Assembly (NCBI GenBank): GCA_021234155.1
Contig: JAJEKV010000004.1
Coordinates: forward strand, 17,669,310-17,733,309
DNA from: Isoetes taiwanensis
Lineage: Eukaryota; Streptophyta; Lycopodiopsida; Isoetales; Isoetaceae
Length of the DNA stretch: 64,000 bases
Direction: 5' to 3'
This document shows, piece by piece, positions 58,491 through 64,000 of the stretch. Made by a program: the position numbers and the translations under genes. The notes beneath the pieces were generated by a model. That model was not told where the DNA came from, searched no databases, and saw nothing but the letters and a program-made list of their open reading frames with translations. The first letter of the stretch is position 1. Each line of letters starts with the position of its first letter.

Positions 58491-60056
58491 TGTGACGTTC
58501 CAGGATAATATACGGTATGAATACGTATATTATACTGACACGTCACTAGTACATGTCGACTTGCACGACATGTACACATCGACCATAAAGGGATAGTACC
58601 CTAGGGTACAACCTTGTGACCCATTATATTGCACATGCTAAGACCACATGTGAATATAATATTCTTTTGCCATGTGGCAATAGCCCATTGACCAATCAGG
58701 GCCCAGCCCTAAAGTCGTGGGGATAAAGGGGCATAAACCCTAAAAGGGAAACCCTTTCAGTTCCCAACCCCCATAAGTCGGATTGGAGCAGCAGTGGACG
58801 CCTTCTCGCGTGAATAGTAGCAGAGGAACCGGTATTCCTTAGTAGCAGCTCGAGCCAAGCCAGCAATCTCGAGATTCAGCAGCATGGACGCCTTCAGAGG
58901 AATGGGAGCCAGCCAAGAAGCCGGTTAGTGGTTGATCCGATAGTTAGATCCGAGCTTTCAGCCCTCATTCCATAGGATTAGTATTCATTCTTAGCTATAG
59001 GCGACCCATACAGCCTAAGAATGATAGATACTAACAAAGGAACCTAACCATATATGATTAGGTAGATTAGAATAGATGTATTCTATTGTTTCAGTTACAG
59101 ATGATATTGTGACATTCTATGCCCACTCTTGTGTATTGGGAAGGGGGTAGAGACCCGAGCCCCCAAGTAGTTGTATGATCATAGTTTTAGCCCATTAATT
59201 CCCAATTACGCGGCCTGCGGCATAAGAGCCCGCCCGGCCGTGGGTGGCGGAGTTAGACCGGCCGACAAGAGGGCTTGTCTAATCACGCAGTTGAACTCTG
59301 GCGGGCGCCAGAACGACGGCCGGGAATGTTGTGAGCTAGGCCTAATACCACTGCACCGCGTGAGGGCGTGGTATGGGCTCGACACTCGTCGGGTGATCGT
59401 CATCTTCCGGTGAGTTCAAGTCGATATGACAGTAGTGGCTCTCTAGCTCGCCTGCGATTAGCATGAACCTTCGGAGGAGAGTGATCTCCTCCTGCCTCAT
59501 CGGGGCCGGGAGATGCAACCCAAAGTAGTAGTAGCCCCTCCGGGCTATTCACCGGGCGGGCTACAGGCGGGGCTCCAACACTTTTCACCCTATCTCAAAG
59601 TATGCACAGGAGGGGCGGATGGAGTGGACTACCCAACGGCCATGTTCCTATGCCAGCCAAATCCATTTGCCATGAATTCTGTCTGCATTGCTATCTGGAG
59701 ACCCCAAGCTGTCAGTCGATCCCCATGAGTCTGAGCCTGGGTAGGATCTTCCCTATGTCATGTTGATGTACTGATGTGTGATGCAGCTACTGTGATATGG
59801 TGGACCACCCTTCGAGGTGGGTATATTATTATTGCTTGATGTCATGTGCTCATGTTTTGTTTACGCTTCCGTTGCTAGGTCGATCCCGAGGAGACGGGAT
59901 AAATGACACGTCCATTCTTCCCCGTCGGGTTCTTGGCCACCATCGAGGGCCCGATGTTAGGTGGACGGCCTCACATCAGCGGGCAGATGCTGGTTTGAGG
60001 GATGATCTCCAGTTTGTATACGATCGGGGCATCGTATATGAGCCGGGGCCGTCACA
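58491..60056 (+). mobile_element. Element D: 5' LTR
   Basis: It starts TGTGACGTTCC and ends GGCCGTCACA, so the seven terminal bases (TGTGACG and CGTCACA) are inverted repeats. Length is 1,566 bp. It is related to LTR A and to the fragment at 6.5-7.7 kb. A palindromic TACGGTATGAATACGTATATTA region stands near the start. The element continues beyond the window, so its 3' LTR and any pol gene are unseen. Confidence 0.9.
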
Positions 60057-60057
60057 A

Positions 60058-60069
60058 TGGTATCAGAGC
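60058..60069 (+). other. Element D: primer-binding site (initiator tRNA-Met)
   Basis: TGGTATCAGAGC follows the LTR by one base. This establishes that the histone-like ORF downstream is inside an LTR retrotransposon, in the place where gag normally lies. Confidence 0.92.
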
Positions 60070-60283
60070 TCTGATCTTGGCAGACCAGGATCGAGCACTG
60101 ACCGAAACCCTATAGGAACTAACCCATCTAGACATTCAGTCTTGGAGGTAAAAGCCCAAGCACAAACCTCGAGTAGCGGGAAAATTTTTTCCGGGGTAGA
60201 GCTAGTAATTATCTAAGATTAGGATAATTAGAGAACATAGGCACCTAAGAGAACCTACTAAAATTCAAGCACATTTAACCAAC

Positions 60284-60354
60284 GACTCCAAGAGTGCGCC
60301 AGGAGCACGTTAGGACCTGACCTAATGGGTCTCTCGCGCACTCTTAGAGTAGTC
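60284..60354. repeat. Nested inverted repeat, copy 1
   Basis: The outer arms GACTCCAAGAGTGCGC and GCGCACTCTTAGAGT pair around an inner stem CGTTAGG with CCTAATG. This first copy is slightly diverged in the inner part (TTAGGACCTGACCTAA). Confidence 0.85.
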
Positions 60355-60496
60355 ACCCCATATGAACCCTAGAACTTGGCCTTAGGAACTCCAAATGATA
60401 AAATAAAAGATGAAATCCCAATCAAAAAGCTTGAAATAGCTAGAATTATATGTAAAATATCGAAAAACATTAAGTACAAGTCACTTTTGGAACAAT

Positions 60497-60564
60497 GACT
60501 CCAAGAGTGCGCCAGAGTATAGTTAGGTCCCAACCTAACCCCCTCCCCGCGCACTCTTAGAGTC
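60497..60564. repeat. Nested inverted repeat, copy 2
   Basis: The outer stem GACTCCAAGAGTGCGC / GCGCACTCTTAGAGTC has one mismatch. The inner hairpin is GTTAGGT-CCCA-ACCTAAC. Confidence 0.9.
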
Positions 60565-60707
60565 GTCCCTAAAAGTGACCTCAAAAATTGATCATAACTT
60601 ACTCAAAGGGTAAAAGTAATAATAGAATCTTGCTTAGAATGCTCGAATTAGTGGGAAACGACGTGTAAATTGTGTAAATTGGATGTGTTGGAGCAGAGAA
60701 GGCCAAC

Positions 60708-60774
60708 GACTCCAAGAGTGCGCCAGAGTGTAGTTAGGCCCCAACCTAACCTCTCCTCGCACACTCTTAGAGCC
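60708..60774. repeat. Nested inverted repeat, copy 3
   Basis: Same architecture with GTTAGGCCCCAACCTAAC in the centre; the right arm is CGCACACTCTTAGAGCC. It lies 110 bases upstream of the TATA-like sequence of the H3-like ORF. Confidence 0.9.
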
Positions 60775-60864
60775 ATTCGAAGAAGCAGGGCCGAACAAGA
60801 CCCCAATTTCATCCAAGATGGGGAGACTTTCGCCAGCAAACCAACCAGAAGACTAATTCGACCG

Positions 60865-60890
60865 AACCCTAAAAATTAAACCCTATAAAT
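60865..60890 (+). promoter_or_regulatory. Telo-box and TATA-like promoter before the H3-like ORF
   Basis: AACCCTAAAAATTAAACCC is followed by TATAAAT at 60,884-60,890, 113 bases upstream of ATG 60,997. AAACCCTAA telo-boxes are common in promoters of plant histone and ribosomal-protein genes. A separate promoter inside a retroelement is unusual but is repeated before the second ORF. Confidence 0.5.
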
Positions 60891-60996
60891 TACGGGACAT
60901 AGGCTCATTTTTTTTAGGGTTTCTCACGTGCTTCCACGAGCTCCTTCTGTTAGCCGATCTTTTGGCGCCCTGCTCCAAATCGAACACTGTCATACA

Positions 60997-62180
60997 ATGG
61001 CTAGGACCAAACAAACCGCCCGCAAGCCAAAGAAGGATGATAGGCCCAGCGCCCAAGTGCTCGCCGCCGAACAGAAGCTCAAAGATGCTGACGAGAAATT
61101 GAGGGCTGACATGGAAAGGCGGCCTAGGTATTACAGGAACTTGGAAAAGAGGCGCAGGAAAGAAGAAAAGGCCAGGAAGAAAGAAGAAAAGGCAAGGAGA
61201 AGGGAAGAAAGAGCCAAGAGAAAGGAGGAGAAGGCGAGAAGAAAAGCAGATGAAGAGGTTGCAGAAGCAGAGGACGACCAATGGCGAGAGCAAAGGACCA
61301 AGAATAGGGAGGAACCCGACCCGAAAGGGAAAAGAGTAATGACAGAAGAACCCCGGCCTAAGAAGCGGAAAACCTCGACCGGCGTAGTCATAAACGAGCC
61401 AACCATGGGCGAACAACCTCCAGCCTCGTCAGAAGAGACTGATGATATAGCCGACTTCTTGGAGGAGGCGCTTTTCGGAACGGGAGAATCCTCACAGCAG
61501 AAACCTAACCCTCGTCCGGACACAGATGAAACCCGGGAGGAAGAACCACTCCCAGCTCAGGAACCGGCTGAGACGCAGGTTGACCTACCACCGCCATTGC
61601 CCCCACCATTTTCAGAATGGCAAGAAGCAAAGGAGCTGGATGCAGACAAAGCAGCTGGAAAGAAAGCAACCAAAACCGCCCGGGACTCGTACACCTTGGG
61701 GCCCGAGAGGAGATACAAGAAGGAATTATCCGATTATATGACATACAAGAAGATGCACGACGAGTATGCGGCTTATTACGAAGCACACAGGGTCAAGTTT
61801 GTCGAAGGAGGGCGGCCAACTCGAGAAGCATTCCAGCTCAAACCTCCACCAGAACTGCCGGAACCACCCAAGAAACCTATGAAGAGATCCCAAGACTCCC
61901 CTTTTGCAAGAGCCCTGAGAGAAATCCGCCACTTCCAAAGGAGCTACGGATTTCTGATCCCGAGAGCAGCATTCCAGAGGTTCGTCCGAGAGATCTTGTG
62001 GGAATTCGACCCCGACAAGCGAAAACTAACGACATGTTACCGCTTTTACAAGAAGCAAAGCAGAGATGGAAGTCGTGGCAACACTTCGAGGATTCACTGG
62101 CGTGCACGCTCCATGCAAAAAGGGTCACCCTTCAACCAAAGGATATGAGACTGGCTAAATCCATCAAGAGGAGAGACTAA
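60997..62180 (+). CDS. Element D: histone H3-like protein (H3 tail, charged linker, H3 fold)
   Basis: From ATG 60,997 (context ACAATGG) the protein begins MARTKQTARKPKKDDRPSAQ: residues 1-9 of mature H3 are exact, including K4, R8 and K9, while S10 is Pro. Residues 45-95 form an Arg/Lys/Glu coiled coil, and KGKR..RPKKRK (110-125) is a likely nuclear localisation signal. An acidic and a Pro-rich part follow. From residue 306 the H3 fold starts: ALREIRHFQRSYGFLIPRAA, FQRFVREILWEF. After a one-base frame break near 62,020-62,025 it continues PLLQEAKQRWKSW, LACTLHAKRVTLQPKD, MRLAKSIKRRD to TAA 62,178. With the break healed, length is about 394 residues and the spacing from VREI to LLQEA equals canonical H3. 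It probably enters nucleosomes or binds H4; that is inference. Confidence 0.9.
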
Positions 62181-62324
62181 TAGAAGAGAACTTACCTTTT
62201 TGTAACTAACAGGTTTATATGTGATATATGAAAATTATGAATAATAAAGATATATAGTCGTTTAAAAATGTGCATCCAGTAGGTACAGTATTAGTTTTGG
62301 AGCAATTGGGGTAATTTGACCAAC
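62181..62324 (+). terminator. 3' flank of the H3-like ORF with polyadenylation-like signals
   Basis: AATTATGAATAATAAAGATA at 62,233-62,252, preceded by TTTTTGTAACTAAC, resembles a plant polyadenylation region 50-80 bases after the stop. It supports an independent mRNA end for the H3-like ORF. Confidence 0.35.
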
Positions 62325-62392
62325 GACTCCAAGAGTGCGCCAGAGCATAGTTAGGTCCCAACCTAACCCCCTCCTCGCGCACTCTTAGAGTC
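62325..62392. repeat. Nested inverted repeat, copy 4
   Basis: Nearly identical to copy 2, with GTTAGGTCCCAACCTAAC in the centre and complete outer arms. It lies downstream of the H3-like ORF and upstream of the second ORF. Confidence 0.9.
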
Positions 62393-62535
62393 ATCCAGCC
62401 AATTGAGGGCCTTAATTAGCCCTACTTGCTCCAAACATGGTAAATAAACAAAGAAACTCGCATTTAAGAAGAAAACTAATAGGAATTACCCCTTCCAGCG
62501 GAATTTTGGCATCCAGTTGACGGAAGTAGGCTAAC

Positions 62536-62603
62536 GACTCCAAGAGTGCGCTAGAGCATACTTAGGTCCCAACCTAACACTCCCCTCGCGCACTCTTAGA
62601 GGC
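62536..62603. repeat. Nested inverted repeat, copy 5
   Basis: Outer arms GACTCCAAGAGTGCGC and GCGCACTCTTAGAG are kept. The left inner arm has one change (CTTAGGT for GTTAGGT), opening one base pair. Confidence 0.9.
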
Positions 62604-62751
62604 ATCCGACCTTTCCAGGTCCATAAGTCGAGCTACACATACCCAAATCGGCCAAAATTTGTTGCATTGGAACCCTAAAACTGTAGACAAGTCATTTCTA
62701 GCTTCAAATTAACCCAGAAACATCAGCCTTCGTCCCAAATATCAAGAGTTT

Positions 62752-62793
62752 TAGAGACCCTAAAAATTTTAGGGTACAAATTCCCTATATATA
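62752..62793 (+). promoter_or_regulatory. Telo-box-like and TATA sequence before the second ORF
   Basis: GACCCTAAAAATTTTAGGGT is followed by TATATATA at 62,786-62,793, 118 bases before ATG 62,904. Spacing and composition parallel the promoter-like region before the H3-like ORF. Confidence 0.5.
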
Positions 62794-62903
62794 CCCTCAT
62801 AACCCCTAAACCTCAACCACGAATTGCTCCTGCGATCGAGGTGATCTCCCAGCTTCCTCAGGCACTCCCAGTTCCGTTTGATATCGGCAGTACGCTTCTC
62901 GTC

Positions 62904-64000
62904 ATGGCTACAGAATCCTTCATCAGTTGGTATAGCGCCTCACCCCACATTGCTGAAGTACTTTCAAAAAGAATTTGACCTCTCGGCAACCCTGAACTCC
63001 AATCCCTTCTACCAGCAAGTCTTGCAAGAGTTCCAAGAGAAGGTAGTCCCTAGCTTGCAAGAGATACCGCCATGCATAGGGTACTTTGTACCAAGGACCG
63101 CATTGCAAACAGCCCTTAGTCATGTACCCAACATCGCCAAAGTATTGCGAAACAGAACCAACCGCTTACCCGCCTACATGATCCTAACCAGCAATAGAAA
63201 AGTTTTCTTCTCCTACAACATAGCCTTAGCGCTATATCTAGTATATAGGGCCGAAACCATAATAGGCGAACCATCAATTCAGCCACTGGAGGTCACACCC
63301 TTGGACGCAGTAGCAGACGAACGGCTACTGCTTGAGTATGAAGAGACCATAGCAGAAGCATCCGAAGAAAGTGAAGACTCCGAGCAAGAAAGCGAGGATG
63401 ACATGGAGGTGGACCCAGAGGAGGAACGCCGTGAAGCGGAACAAGACATCACCCGCTTCGAAGCTGACAGGACCACCCCGAGGATTGCACAACCAATCGG
63501 GCTGGGAATAACAAGTCTAGCACCAATCATAGTCGAAGGCCAAGAATACTTGCTGCTAAACGACATCAAAAACCTCCCCGAATGCAGGGACAGAGGCTAC
63601 CGCGTCGACGAACTCCTTCACCTTCTACGGCAACAGCCGGATTTAGAAGACTTCATCGACCAAGAAACTGAAGATTTCCCGGTGCAAATACGGGAAGCAG
63701 CTACTTACACAGGACACACCATATCGGACATTGAAGCCTACGGCGCTATCAGAGGTATGATGACGGAAGAACTCCCTACCGAGGAGGAGTTTGTAGCACT
63801 TCAAGAGCATATGGGAATAAGGGGGAAGACAACAAGAGTACTTCAAGGGGAGTCTTCTTCCTCGCAAGAACAGGTATCAAAATACCAAGGGAGAGCCACA
63901 AACCTGACAAGTGTACGAACGCTCTTCCAGGATTATAAGGAATTGGTTCAAGTTCCCGTCGATCAGTATGCATCGAGGCACAGGGGTACCTCAGGAGCAC
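62904..64000 (+). CDS. Element D: second ORF, acidic protein, runs off the window
   Basis: ATG 62,904 opens MATESFISW..., but that frame stops at 62,978. A second frame is open without a stop from about 62,900 to the window end (over 345 codons) and carries the coding-like sequence: KYFQKEFDLSATLNSNPFYQ, then PPCIGYFVPRTALQTALSHV. At 63,340-63,450 comes a strongly acidic tract (EASEESEDSEQESEDDMEVD), then globular sequence (IVEGQEYLLLNDIKNLPECR; VRTLFQDYKELVQVPVDQYA). A one-base slip between 62,910 and 62,950 would join the ATG to the long frame. No gag, protease or polymerase motif is visible. Acidic tracts of this kind are frequent in histone-binding proteins, a suggestive but weak parallel given the neighbour. 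Family unknown. Confidence 0.6.

Noticed and set aside
57505-58579. Overlapping ORFs on both strands around 57.5-58.6 kb (125, 127, 135 and 228 codons)
   Set aside because: Those over 57,505-57,942 are shadows of element B's ORF; the 228-codon frame crosses the LTR D boundary at 58,490, so it cannot be an ancestral gene.
60883-61523. Minus-strand ORFs of 177 and 130 codons over the H3-like gene
   Set aside because: Their Ser/Phe/Leu-rich composition is the complement of the Lys/Glu/Arg-rich coding strand; they are shadows.
61617-62180. Separate 187-codon plus-strand ORF overlapping the H3-like ORF
   Set aside because: Only its last 50 codons look like protein (second half of the histone fold). 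The upstream part is an out-of-frame shadow, so it is the same gene after a one-base break.
60997-62180. Contamination or chance match for the histone similarity
   Set aside because: Tail and fold match H3 at opposite ends of one ORF, lying between a matching LTR/primer-binding site and further repeats shared with the element; chance or a stray histone gene would not give this layout.
60284-62603. Five regularly built repeats as a CRISPR array
   Set aside because: Spacing is irregular (hundreds to 1,500 bases), the units are about 70 bp palindromes, and the context is a plant retrotransposon.

Overview
The window looks like nuclear DNA from a land plant with a large, repeat-rich genome. The evidence is a P-class pentatricopeptide repeat (PPR) gene copy, initiator-Met-tRNA primer-binding sites on LTR retrotransposons, Ty1/copia and non-LTR (LINE) reverse-transcriptase remnants, Helitron ends, telo-box/TATA promoters and GT-AG exon fragments. 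A non-seed plant would fit, but the sequence does not settle the species. I see no intact, ordinary host gene. Almost everything is mobile DNA or broken gene copies.

Layout. From 1 to 6.3 kb there are degenerate repeats, LINE 3' ends, exon-like fragments and two Helitron 3' termini. From 6.5 to 9.3 kb an LTR fragment abuts an antisense copia integrase relic. From 9.3 to 23 kb there are small LINE and copia fragments, a frameshifted PPR copy, a 650-bp foldback element, an antisense TPR-gene fragment and a 360-bp tandem repeat. From 23.6 to 45.2 kb a unit of about 10.75 kb is present twice in tandem. Each copy holds a LINE with a recognisable reverse transcriptase, a TTCTAGAA-rich block, a foldback element and a copia remnant. 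The copies differ mostly at CAG/CTG positions, which hints at consensus error.

From 47 to 64 kb there is a nest of four elements. Element A (LTR 47,081-48,625, + strand) is interrupted in its first ORF by element B (- strand, LTR 50,230-50,744). B's long gag-like ORF is split by element C (52,851-56,906, inverted termini, TA target duplication). Element D (LTR 58,491-60,056, + strand, continuing past the window end) follows B's upstream region.

The standout is element D. Just inside its LTR and primer-binding site it encodes a protein of about 394 residues. It starts with the histone H3 tail (M-ARTKQTARK) and ends with a complete H3-type histone fold, separated by a charged coiled-coil linker with a nuclear localisation signal. 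One 1-nt frame break lies inside the fold. A second, acidic ORF follows. Each ORF has its own telo-box and TATA-like sequence about 115 bp upstream. Five copies of a nested inverted repeat of about 70 bp are interspersed. I know of no described retroelement with this organisation; a plausible but untested idea is that the H3-like protein ties the element to host chromatin.
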